10,879 bases of DNA. It comes from Pseudomonadota bacterium (GTDB lineage: Bacteria; Pseudomonadota; Alphaproteobacteria; Rhizobiales; Xanthobacteraceae). Below are positions 1 to 6,948 of this stretch, in pieces (the first letter of the stretch is position 1; each line of letters starts with the position of its first letter). Position numbers and translations under genes: made by a program. The notes under the pieces were generated by a model. That model saw only the letters and a program-made list of their open reading frames with translations. It was not told where the DNA came from and ran no database searches. Location: NCBI GenBank assembly GCA_023433965.1, contig JAEYTQ010000812.1:1-10879 (forward strand). The letters are read 5' to 3'.

Positions 1-2271
1 GACGAGGACGAGGACGCCGAAGAGGAAATCGAAGAAGAGGTCGTCGAGTCCGTCGGCGGCGACGACGTGCTGGAGGAAGTGCCGGAACGCACCTTCCGCC
101 CGCGTCGCCAGTACAAGATCCAGGAAGTCATCAAGCGCCGCCAGGTGATGCTGGTGCAGGTCGTCAAGGAAGAGCGCGGCAACAAGGGCGCGGCGCTGAC
201 GACCTACCTCTCGCTGGCCGGCCGCTACGCCGTCCTGATGCCCAATACCGCGCGCGGCGGCGGCATCAGCCGCAAGATCACCAGCGCGCAGGACCGCTCC
301 CGCCTCAAGGAAGTGGTGCAGGATCTCGACGTGCCCGAGGGCATGGGCATCATCCTGCGCACCGCCGGCGCCGCCCGGACCAAGCCCGAGATCAAGCGCG
401 ACTTCGAATATCTGATCCGGATGTGGGAGACGGTGCGCGACCTCACGCTGAAGTCGCAGGCCCCAACCCTCGTCTACGAGGAAGGCTCGCTGATCAAGCG
501 CTCGCTACGTGACCTCTACAACAAGGAGATCGACGAGATCCAGGTTGCGGGCGATGCCGGCTACCGCGAAGCGCGCGACTTCATGAAGATGCTGATGCCC
601 GCCAATGTCGGCGCGGTGAAGCAGTATCGCGACGGCCAGCCGCTGTTCTCGCGCATGGGCGTCGAGAGCCAGCTCGATGCGATGTTCTCGCCGACCGTGC
701 AACTGCGCTCCGGCGGCTATATCGTCATCAACCAGACCGAAGCGCTGGTCTCGATCGACGTCAACTCCGGGCGATCGACCCGCGAGCACCACATCGAGGA
801 CACCGCGCTCAAGACCAATCTGGAAGCGGCCGAAGAGGTCGCCCGCCAGCTCCGCCTGCGCGACCTCGCCGGCCTGATCGTCATCGATTTCATCGACATG
901 GACGAGAAGCGCAACAACCGCGCGGTCGAGCGCAAGCTGTCCGATTGCCTCCGGCAGGATCGCGCGCGAATCCAGGTCGGCCGCATCTCGCATTTCGGCC
1001 TGCTCGAGATGTCGCGCCAGCGCATCCGCGCCAGCGTGCTGGAGAGCTCGACCGATCCCTGCCCGCATTGCGGCGGCACCGGCCATGTCCGCTCGGTCTC
1101 CTCGGTCGCGCTCCAGCTGCTGCGCGGTCTCGAAGAGATCCTGATGAAGGGCGCAACCCACAATCTGGTGGTTCGCACCCGCACCGACGTCGCGCTTTAT
1201 GTGCTGAACCACAAGCGCGGCCATCTGCGCGACCTCGAAAACGGCTTCAAGGTCACGCTCTCGGTCATCGCAGATTCCAGCGTTAGCGGCCCGCAGGCCT
1301 ATGTGATCGACCGCGGCGAGCAGGTGCATACGCTCGAAGCCGCCAAGGCGCTGCTCGTGGCACAAGCCGCTGCGAGCCCGCCGCCGCAGGTCGAAGAGGC
1401 CTATGACGACGAGGACGGCTTCGACATCGAGACCGAAGCCGAGGTCGAAACCGAAGAGACCGAAGGTCTTGCCGACGAGCAGGCGGCCGGCGAGGCCGCC
1501 TCGGAGCAGGACGGTCAGCGCCGCAAGCGCCGGCGTCGCCGGCGCGGCCGCGGTGCCCAGCGCGAAGGTGAGTTGCGCGAGGATACGCCGGCCAGCCTGC
1601 CCGAGCCGGCGATGGTTGCCGCTGAAGGCGAGGACGAGGCCGAGTCCGAGCAGGACGGTGAGGAAGGCGAGGAACAGGCGGCCCGTGGCGAGCAGCAGGG
1701 CAGCGGCGAGCGCCGGCGCCGGCGTGGTCGCCGTGGCGGACGCCGTCGGCGTGGTGGCGGCGAGGAAGGTCTTGCCGGCTCCATCAGCGACGAACTCGGC
1801 GCCAATCCGCCGTCGGAAGCTGCCGAGGCCGTCGCCGATTTCGACGGCTTCTCCAGCGAGGCTGCGCCCTCGATCGCTCACGCCGAGCACGCCGAGACCA
1901 ATCACATCCAGGCCGAGCATACGCAGGCCGGACCCATCGAAGCCGAGCGCACCGCCGAACCGCAAGTCGCGCAGCCTGGGCCGCGCGACGAGCAGCGAAC
2001 CGAGGCGACTCTCCCGGAGCCGGCTCCCGCCACCGCGACCGCAGCGCCGGAAGAAGAGCCCGGCGACAAGGCTGCGCGGCGTCGCTCCACCGTCCGGGAA
2101 AAGGTGAGCTTCGTGCTGAACAGCCAGCCCGAGCCCGCAACGCCCGCGGCGGAAGCGGCCGAACCGGTTGCTGCGGCGGCACCTGAGCCCGTGCCGGAGG
2201 CCGCCAGCGAAACCCCGGCCGCTCCGCGCCGTGCCGGCTGGTGGTCACGCCGCTTCGGCGGCGGCGAGTAA
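1..2271 (+). CDS. rne: Ribonuclease E, partial (5' end outside the window)
   Basis: Endoribonuclease E, core of the RNA degradosome; it cuts AU-rich single-stranded RNA in mRNA decay and rRNA/tRNA processing. The frame is open from base 1 (756 residues visible), so the GTG at 67 is internal. The window opens in an acidic Asp/Glu tract, typical of the S1-domain insertion in alphaproteobacterial RNase E, followed by the rest of S1 (GNKGAALTTYLSL). The catalytic DNase I-like part has Asp in SIDVNSGR (codon 757-759) and Asp in VIDFIDM (886-888). The Zn-link CPHCGGTG has its cysteines at codons 1060 and 1069. Spacings of 43 and 101 residues equal D303-D346 and D303-C404 of E. coli RNase E. The C-terminal half is low complexity, alternating acidic stretches with Arg-rich blocks (near 1519-1556 and 1711-1765) that probably bind RNA. 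It ends in RAGWWSRRFGGGE; a terminal Gly-Trp-Trp motif is known to bind PNPase in Caulobacter. An intrinsic terminator follows. Confidence 0.97.
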   Translation, partial: DEDEDAEEEIEEEVVESVGGDDVLEEVPERTFRPRRQYKIQEVIKRRQVMLVQVVKEERGNKGAALTTYLSLAGRYAVLMPNTARGGGISRKITSAQDRSRLKEVVQDLDVPEGMGIILRTAGAARTKPEIKRDFEYLIRMWETVRDLTLKSQAPTLVYEEGSLIKRSLRDLYNKEIDEIQVAGDAGYREARDFMKMLMPANVGAVKQYRDGQPLFSRMGVESQLDAMFSPTVQLRSGGYIVINQTEALVSIDVNSGRSTREHHIEDTALKTNLEAAEEVARQLRLRDLAGLIVIDFIDMDEKRNNRAVERKLSDCLRQDRARIQVGRISHFGLLEMSRQRIRASVLESSTDPCPHCGGTGHVRSVSSVALQLLRGLEEILMKGATHNLVVRTRTDVALYVLNHKRGHLRDLENGFKVTLSVIADSSVSGPQAYVIDRGEQVHTLEAAKALLVAQAAASPPPQVEEAYDDEDGFDIETEAEVETEETEGLADEQAAGEAASEQDGQRRKRRRRRRGRGAQREGELREDTPASLPEPAMVAAEGEDEAESEQDGEEGEEQAARGEQQGSGERRRRRGRRGGRRRRGGGEEGLAGSISDELGANPPSEAAEAVADFDGFSSEAAPSIAHAEHAETNHIQAEHTQAGPIEAERTAEPQVAQPGPRDEQRTEATLPEPAPATATAAPEEEPGDKAARRRSTVREKVSFVLNSQPEPATPAAEAAEPVAAAAPEPVPEAASETPAAPRRAGWWSRRFGGGE

Positions 2272-2288
2272 AGAGAACAATGGAGTTG

Positions 2289-2320
2289 AAACCGCCCGGC
2301 CAAGCCGGGCGGTTTTGATT
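2289..2320 (+). terminator. Intrinsic terminator of rne
   Basis: A perfect 12-bp stem has arms AAACCGCCCGGC (2289-2300) and GCCGGGCGGTTT (2304-2315) around a CAA loop, followed by TGATTTT. It starts 18 bases after the rne stop codon and ends before the ribosome binding site of the next gene. This makes rne and the oxidoreductase probably separate transcription units, unless readthrough occurs. Confidence 0.9.
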
Positions 2321-2338
2321 TTGGTGAGGTCAGCTGTG

Positions 2339-3571
2339 ATGCAGAGCGCGATCATTCTCGGCGGCGGCATGGTGGGCGTGGGTGCTGCGCTGCATCTGCA
2401 GCAACGCGGCTGGTCGGTCACGCTGGTCGATCGCAGGGAGCCGGGCCGCGAGACCAGCTACGGCAATGCCGGGATGATCCAGGCGGAAGCGGTGCGCCCC
2501 TACCCGATGCCGCGCGATCTCGCTTCGCTCTTGAAGATCGCGACCGGTCGTACCAACGACGTGCGCTACAGCCTCTCCTCGCTTCATCTCCACGTGGAGC
2601 CCCTGCTCCGCTACTGGTGGCATTCGGCGCCGAAGCGGCATCGCGAGGCGATCGCGGCGTGGGCACGGCTGATCGCCTACGCGACGGCCGAGCACGACAT
2701 CCTCATTCGCGCGGCGCATGCCGACAACCTCATCCGCCGCGCCGGCTACCGCGCGCTGTACCGCGACCGCGCCTCACTGGATCTCTCGATCAAGGCTGCG
2801 GAGGAAGATCATCGCGAGTTCGGCGTGAACTTTCGCGTGCTCTCGGGCAGCGAGCTGGCCAAGGCCGAACCGATCCTCCGCGACGATCTCCCGGGAGCAA
2901 TCCACTGGCTCGACACCTGGACGGTGTCCGATCCCGGCGCGCTGGTCACGGCCTATGCCGAGTTGTTCGAGCGCCTCGGCGGCAGGATCGTGCTCGGCGA
3001 TGCGCAGTCGCTGCAACAGATTGCGAACGGCTGGTCGGTCGACACCGACCGGGGCCGCATCGACGCGGCCAACGCCGTCGTGACGCTCGGGCCTTGGTCG
3101 CCCGACCTCCTCCACAAATTCGGCTATCGCATTCCGCTCGTGCGCAAGCGCGGCTACCACATGCACTACAGCGGTGGCGCCTCGCTCGACCTGCCGCTGA
3201 TCGACAAGACGGGCGGCTATGCCATGGGTCCGATGGCCAGGGGCATCCGCATCACCACGGGCGCGGAGCTGACAGGCACGGACGCACTCGCAACCCCGGT
3301 GCAGCTCGCCAGTGCCGAAGCCTCGGCACGCGAGCTGATCGACCTCGGCAAGCGGGTCGAGCCGGATCCGTGGTTCGGCACCCGGCCCTGCACGCCCGAC
3401 ATGCTCCCGGTGCTCGGCCGCGCCCCGCGCCACCCCGGCCTCTGGATGAACTTCGGCCACGGCCACCAGGGCTTTACGCTGGGACCTGCGACCGGACGCC
3501 TGCTCGCGGAGATGATGAGCGGCGAAACACCCGCGGTCGATCCGACGCCGTATCGGCCTGAGCGGTTCTAG
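2339..3571 (+). CDS. DadA-like FAD-dependent oxidoreductase (DAO family)
   Basis: A 410-residue flavoprotein of the D-amino acid dehydrogenase/oxidase (DAO) superfamily, probably oxidising an amine or amino acid to the imino or oxo acid with FAD. The N-terminus has the Rossmann dinucleotide motif G8-x-G10-x-x-G13 and an acidic residue (D31) ending the second strand to hold the FAD ribose, then ETSYGNAGMI, a DadA-type FAD-contact segment. The C-terminus carries GTRPCTPDMLPVLGR and LWMNFGHGHQGFTLGPATG, matching the family's second FAD-binding region. Length fits bacterial DadA (about 410-435). The ATG at 2339 is chosen because GAGG at 2326-2329 lies 9 bases upstream and the Rossmann strand begins immediately; longer in-frame starts would lie inside rne. 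No transporter, Lrp regulator or alanine racemase is visible nearby, so the substrate is not defined and the symbol dadA is withheld. Confidence 0.9.
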   Translation: MQSAIILGGGMVGVGAALHLQQRGWSVTLVDRREPGRETSYGNAGMIQAEAVRPYPMPRDLASLLKIATGRTNDVRYSLSSLHLHVEPLLRYWWHSAPKRHREAIAAWARLIAYATAEHDILIRAAHADNLIRRAGYRALYRDRASLDLSIKAAEEDHREFGVNFRVLSGSELAKAEPILRDDLPGAIHWLDTWTVSDPGALVTAYAELFERLGGRIVLGDAQSLQQIANGWSVDTDRGRIDAANAVVTLGPWSPDLLHKFGYRIPLVRKRGYHMHYSGGASLDLPLIDKTGGYAMGPMARGIRITTGAELTGTDALATPVQLASAEASARELIDLGKRVEPDPWFGTRPCTPDMLPVLGRAPRHPGLWMNFGHGHQGFTLGPATGRLLAEMMSGETPAVDPTPYRPERF

Positions 3572-3602
3572 AGTGGAATGGCTTTAGTTGAAATCGATCG
3601 CC

Positions 3603-3653
3603 ACCGGCTCGGTGCAACCTCTCCGGCTGCGGAAGAAGTCGCACCCAGCCGGT
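3603..3653 (-). terminator. Imperfect inverted repeat after the AraC gene, possible terminator or palindromic repeat element
   Basis: Bases i and 7256-i pair across this segment. In minus-strand RNA the stem is 7 bp (3603-3609 with 3647-3653), one G-G mismatch, then 14 continuous pairs (3611-3624 with 3632-3645), three of them G-U. In plus-strand RNA those three pairs become A-C or C-A mismatches. The hairpin therefore fits minus-strand transcription and lies 15 bases after the AraC stop codon. There is no U-run right after the stem, so it is not a classical intrinsic terminator; it could instead be a degenerate copy of an intergenic palindromic repeat. It sits between two convergent genes. 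Nothing else is visible in 3572-3667. Confidence 0.55.
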
Positions 3654-3667
3654 CGCCGGGAAGTCTA

Positions 3668-4636
3668 TCAAACTCGTCCGCGGCGCAGATCGGACGGCGT
3701 AGTGCCATAGCGGCGGCGAAAGGCGTGGTTGAAATGCGAAAGGTCGCCAAAGCCACCAGCGTACGCGATGGCGGCGATTGACTGGTCGGAATGGCGCGAA
3801 TCCAACAGTAAGCGATGAGCGAAGGCAAGGCGCTCGGCGAGGACGAACTGAGAGAAGGTCGTTCCCTCGGTTTCGAACAGCATGTGGATGTAGCGCGGCG
3901 TTACGCGGTGGCGCAACGCGACCGCGGTCACCGTGAGATCGCGCTTCGTCAGATTGGCGGCAATGTCGTTTTTCACAGCCTTTAGTCTTGCCGCACGCAC
4001 ACCCCGTCCAGCTGCAACCGCTGCGGCGTCGCTCGTGGCCCCGAGCGCCAATGCGACGAGATCGTGGATGTGGTTGGCAGCGAGACGGCGAACCGCTGGA
4101 TCGGTTAGGTCGAATTTCTCTCGCCATGGCAGGAGGTAAGACCTCAGGAGCTGCAGGGCATCGTTCGCAACGACCCGGGTTGCGGCCAGCTCAACATTGG
4201 GAACGAGCGTCGCGAGAACGGATCGAGGAAGCATTATCACGATGTCGTCGAGCTGGCGAAACTGCAAGCCGCCAGGCTCGTTATGGAGGATGCCGGCGGC
4301 TTCCCCCGGTCTGACCAGGAGATCCACGCCGCGCTGGGAACGCTGCACCGGGCCGCCAAGAGGCATGACGAGCGAAAAAGTATCGTCCCCATCCTTTATC
4401 AGGTCGCTCGTCCTGCTCCAATGCGCGGCGGTGCCGGAGAAGCACCAGCCGATCTTCACATCCGGAAGGGCGATCAAGGTGGCCTCGACGTCCAACGGAC
4501 CTTCAGACAGCGGTTCGAATTCGAGCCGGCACATCTGCCGGGAAAACTCCTCTCGCCAGAAAGGTGTGCGGTGGGATTCAGGAACATCCCGCGTCGAGAC
4601 GCGCAAGCGGGGAACATCGGACGACTGCAACGTCAT
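3668..4636 (-). CDS. AraC-family transcriptional regulator
   Basis: A 322-residue AraC/XylS-type DNA-binding regulator. The N-terminal part (about residues 20-200) looks like the AraC_binding_2 type of ligand or dimerisation domain, with a beta-rich stretch SLVMPLGGPVQ and PGEAAGILHNEPG. The C-terminal 100 residues hold the two helix-turn-helix units. The first is about 234-255 (TVTAVALRHRVTPRYIHMLF) and the second about 284-307, followed by the family signature HFNHAFRRRYGTTPSDLRR at 301-319. The ATG at 4634-4636 is chosen because GGAAGAGGG lies just upstream (GAGG 6 bases before the start) and the family usually begins here; the frame could extend to 4771 with no domain gain. It is transcribed away from the secreted-protein genes that begin at 4831, the classic arrangement for a regulator of a divergent operon. 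That target is inferred, and the ligand is unknown. Confidence 0.92.
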   Translation of the reverse strand: MTLQSSDVPRLRVSTRDVPESHRTPFWREEFSRQMCRLEFEPLSEGPLDVEATLIALPDVKIGWCFSGTAAHWSRTSDLIKDGDDTFSLVMPLGGPVQRSQRGVDLLVRPGEAAGILHNEPGGLQFRQLDDIVIMLPRSVLATLVPNVELAATRVVANDALQLLRSYLLPWREKFDLTDPAVRRLAANHIHDLVALALGATSDAAAVAAGRGVRAARLKAVKNDIAANLTKRDLTVTAVALRHRVTPRYIHMLFETEGTTFSQFVLAERLAFAHRLLLDSRHSDQSIAAIAYAGGFGDLSHFNHAFRRRYGTTPSDLRRGRV

Positions 4637-4830
4637 GGACGCCCTCTTCCAAATTCCAGCATGACAAGTACCAGTTAGGACGACATGCGAAAAGCGTGAA
4701 GTTTCACTCTCAGCCAAGACTCGCTTCTCTCCTGCCCAAGACCGAGGCATCACCAATCCCTTAGTGTGCAAAACATACTCGGACCGTCAGCCTTGGGCGG
4801 ACGGCAGACAATGGGAATGCTTTCAAGAAA
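4637..4830. promoter_or_regulatory. Divergent intergenic region, AraC gene / secreted-protein genes
   Basis: This 194-bp gap must hold the promoters of both the AraC gene (leftward) and the first secreted-protein gene (rightward). A short perfect palindrome, GTGAA-GT-TTCAC at 4696-4707, lies near the middle and is a candidate operator; AraC proteins more often use direct repeats, so this is weak. An inverted pair CCGTC/GACGG flanks about 11 bases in 4784-4805 and could form a small leader hairpin. I see no convincing -35/-10 pair on either strand. Confidence 0.4.
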
Positions 4831-5706
4831 ATGCGCGCGGTTTTGATCAGCGCTGTTTTGGTTTTCGCCCTTTTCGCTGCCGCATCGCCGTCAGCCGAAG
4901 CACGCGACACCTTCCTTACCGGAGGCCCGGGCGGTGGAAATTTCCGCGACCAGTGCAGGCCGGGCCAGTATTTGGCTGGCGTCTCCGTACGTTACGGAAG
5001 CGTGTTGGACGCGGTGATCCCCTTCTGCGCCACCTTCAATGCGAAGACCGGGTTGCTTGGCGCGCCAGGGTTTCCGATGCAGCGCCATGGCGGCAGCGGC
5101 GGCGGCGCGGCTGGACCAACGACCTGCAACAACACCCAGTATGTGTCGGGGATGATGTTCGGCTACACGCGGGACGCCAGAGGCGCAGCCAAATATATCG
5201 CGTCGATCCAGCTCGACTGCGCACCGATCCGCGCCGGAGGTGAAGCCGGTCGTCCCCGGATCGGGGCCAGTGGAAGGGTGGCCCATGGCGGCGTGACATG
5301 CGGGGACGGCCAAGCCGTCATCGGGATGATCGGGCGCTCGGGCGGTTACGTCGATGCGCTCGGGCTGATTTGCGGTCCGCGACCCGTCCCGACCGGCCCG
5401 GTCGTTTCGCAACCGCCGCCCGGTCCGGGGCCGAAGCCGGACGCGATCCTCAATCAAAGAGCATCGAGCTCAGTCGAGACCGGAGTCGATCGACCGGGTC
5501 AGGACTACAAGAACTTCAACTTGGTGGTCTCGATCGCGGGCTTCGATCCCTGCAAGTCAGCTTGCGAGGCCGATGCGAATTGCAAGGCTTGGACCTTCGT
5601 CAAGTCGGGCGTGCAGGGGCCCCAACCGAGATGCTGGTTGAAGTCGGGTGTTCCTCCGCCAAAGCCGAACGGATGCTGCGTCTCGGGCGTAAAAGCGGGC
5701 AACTGA
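4831..5706 (+). CDS. Secreted protein with three Cys-bounded repeats and a C-terminal PAN/Apple domain
   Basis: A 291-residue exported protein of unknown function, probably a binding protein. Residues 1-25 form a signal peptide (short basic start, hydrophobic core, cleavage near SAEA/RD). Residues 38-183 hold three related units, each opening and closing with Cys (C42-C66, C99-C130, C157-C181) and built as C-x3-Q-x3-G followed by a strand ending in a hydrophobic residue and Cys. The motifs GGPGGGNF and YVDALGLIC recall jacalin-like or beta-prism lectin sheets, but I cannot assign a family. A Pro-rich linker (about 184-207) leads to a PAN/Apple domain at about 214-287 with six cysteines (241, 245, 251, 268, 282, 283) and the core WTFVKSGVQGPQPRCWLK. 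The ATG at 4831 is the only start after an in-frame stop at 4762; its Shine-Dalgarno sequence is poor. It is first in a plus-strand run divergent from the AraC gene, and the next gene starts 3 bases after its stop codon. Confidence 0.85.
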   Translation: MRAVLISAVLVFALFAAASPSAEARDTFLTGGPGGGNFRDQCRPGQYLAGVSVRYGSVLDAVIPFCATFNAKTGLLGAPGFPMQRHGGSGGGAAGPTTCNNTQYVSGMMFGYTRDARGAAKYIASIQLDCAPIRAGGEAGRPRIGASGRVAHGGVTCGDGQAVIGMIGRSGGYVDALGLICGPRPVPTGPVVSQPPPGPGPKPDAILNQRASSSVETGVDRPGQDYKNFNLVVSIAGFDPCKSACEADANCKAWTFVKSGVQGPQPRCWLKSGVPPPKPNGCCVSGVKAGN

Positions 5707-5709
5707 ACC

Positions 5710-6156
5710 ATGCAACGATGGCTCATTGCGGTGTTGATGAGTTGCGCCGCGGTTTTCGGCGGTGATGCCTCCCTCGCCCAGAACAAGCTCACTCCTTATC
5801 CTGCGCAAAGGACTCCCGACAGTTGCGCCGCCTGGGCGCGGGAGAACGGATTGCAGGGGGCCTCATCGTCCGTGAACGCATGTTTGCACGGAGGCCAGAG
5901 TGGCAGCGGATCGAGCGCGCCGCCGAATCCGCCGGTCGCGCCGGTTGCGCCCAAAGCGCAGGCTCCGCCGCGGCCGGCATCACCTCAGTCGGCCAAGTGC
6001 AGGAAGATGGCTCTCGAATTGGGGATGACGGGTCGCACGGTGGATCATTATGTGCGGCGCTGCCTCAGGCGCAACGGAGCCTCCTCGTCGCCAATATCGA
6101 CTGAATCCTTGATGCATTCGTCAGTGGAGAAGCTCTGCTCACAGGCAAACGAATGA
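5710..6156 (+). CDS. Small secreted protein with duplicated Cys motif, unknown function
   Basis: A 148-residue exported protein that I do not recognise. Residues 1-23 form a signal peptide with cleavage after SLA. The mature part has two similar segments joined by a Pro/Ala-rich linker (about 70-93). Segment one runs C39 to C58 and segment two C97 to C118. Both carry Ala at +4, Glu at +6, Gly at +8, Leu/Met at +9, Gly at +11 and end in Cys-Leu. A fifth cysteine is at 143. Each segment could be a small helical hairpin closed by a disulfide. The second segment is strongly basic (HYVRRCLRRNG). The start lies 3 bases after the previous stop codon, so translational coupling is likely. There is no catalytic motif; a small surface-binding or structural protein is possible but unproven. 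Confidence 0.72.
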   Translation: MQRWLIAVLMSCAAVFGGDASLAQNKLTPYPAQRTPDSCAAWARENGLQGASSSVNACLHGGQSGSGSSAPPNPPVAPVAPKAQAPPRPASPQSAKCRKMALELGMTGRTVDHYVRRCLRRNGASSSPISTESLMHSSVEKLCSQANE

Positions 6157-6230
6157 GACGTTATCTCGCATGAATTCAAGGGGTCGCGGCTGTCGGGAGA
6201 CTCCTGCCCTCGGGCGGAAAGGGGCGTCAG

Positions 6231-6830
6231 ATGTTCGAAATGTCACGAACGACTTGCAGTCTGCGCGTTGCCCGCGCCGTGCACGTGCTGACCGTGGCTT
6301 GCTTCCTCGCCGCTGGCTCCGTCGGTGTGAGCAGCGTCAGCGCGGCGGGAGCGGTCTTGGTCGAACCGGGTGCGGACCGCGCAGGCAATGATTATCGAAA
6401 CTTCGAGGTCGGCAACGCGGATCTGCGAGACCAACCGGAATTGATCTGCCAAACGGCGTGCCAGAAAGACGCCCAATGCAGAGCCTGGACCTACGTGAAG
6501 CCAGGTGTTCAGGGTCCCAAGGCCCGGTGTTGGTTGAAGACCGCAGTCCCGGCCGTGCGAGCCAACAATTGCTGTGTATCCGGCGTCATGACGGGAATCG
6601 AACAGGGTATCGACCGAGCCGGCAGTGACTACAGAAATTTCGAAATCGGCAATGCGGATCTTCGGAACCAGCCGGAATTGGCCTGCCGAGCCGCATGTCG
6701 GAAGGAAGCCCAATGCAAGGCCTGGACCTACGTCAAACCAGGTATTCAGGGCGCCAACGCACGGTGTTGGCTCAAGACCGCCATTCCAATCGCACGCGTC
6801 AATAACTGCTGCACATCCGGATCACCTTGA
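6231..6830 (+). CDS. Secreted protein with two tandem PAN/Apple domains
   Basis: A 199-residue exported protein made almost only of two PAN/Apple domains, modules that usually bind proteins or carbohydrates outside the cell. A signal peptide covers about residues 1-38 (basic start, hydrophobic VLTVACFLAAG, cleavage near VSA). Domain one spans about 44-119 (Cys 73, 77, 83, 100, 114, 115) and domain two about 122-197 (Cys 152, 156, 162, 179, 193, 194). The 79-residue repeat step is exact for all six cysteines. Shared elements are the DR-AG-DY-RNFE start, GNADLR, QPEL, AWTYVKPG and ARCWLKTA. There is no enzymatic domain. The ATG at 6231 has GGAAAGGGG about 6 bases upstream; the ATG at 6240 is a possible alternative. 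It is the third gene of the plus-strand run, 74 bases after the previous stop codon. Confidence 0.88.
   Translation: MFEMSRTTCSLRVARAVHVLTVACFLAAGSVGVSSVSAAGAVLVEPGADRAGNDYRNFEVGNADLRDQPELICQTACQKDAQCRAWTYVKPGVQGPKARCWLKTAVPAVRANNCCVSGVMTGIEQGIDRAGSDYRNFEIGNADLRNQPELACRAACRKEAQCKAWTYVKPGIQGANARCWLKTAIPIARVNNCCTSGSP
6360..6821 (+). repeat. Tandem in-frame duplication of a PAN/Apple module
   Basis: Two copies about 237 bases apart (6360-6587 and 6594-6821) encode the two PAN/Apple domains of the same protein. The similarity is visible in the DNA, for example shared CCGGAATTG and CCTGGACCTACGT blocks, with many third-position changes. This fits an old internal duplication kept under protein-level selection. 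Confidence 0.8.
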
Positions 6831-6948
6831 TCGGTGAAGCGCGCGTGGGCGGCGGTTGCGTGCACCTCCGCTCCGCAGGAGAGCCAAACAGATGCTCAGT
6901 CAGACGAACGATGTTTCGCGAGGGTTTAAGTTATTTGGAGCAAACATA

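Noticed and set aside
505..1965. A 486-codon open frame antisense to rne
   Set aside because: It lies on the opposite strand of a clearly real RNase E gene; long antisense frames are expected in very GC-rich coding DNA. The translation is low complexity with no domain.
2168..2338. N-terminal extension of the FAD oxidoreductase into rne
   Set aside because: It would cross the rne terminator, and the Rossmann motif starts right after the ATG at 2339, which has its own ribosome binding site.
4637..4771. 45-residue N-terminal extension of the AraC regulator
   Set aside because: It has no domain content, occupies the divergent promoter region, and the start at 4636 has a strong GGAAGAGGG upstream.
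4764..5243. A 159-codon plus-strand frame starting at a GTG
   Set aside because: It is out of frame with the signal-peptide protein starting at 4831 and shows only a shadow translation rich in Arg and Trp.
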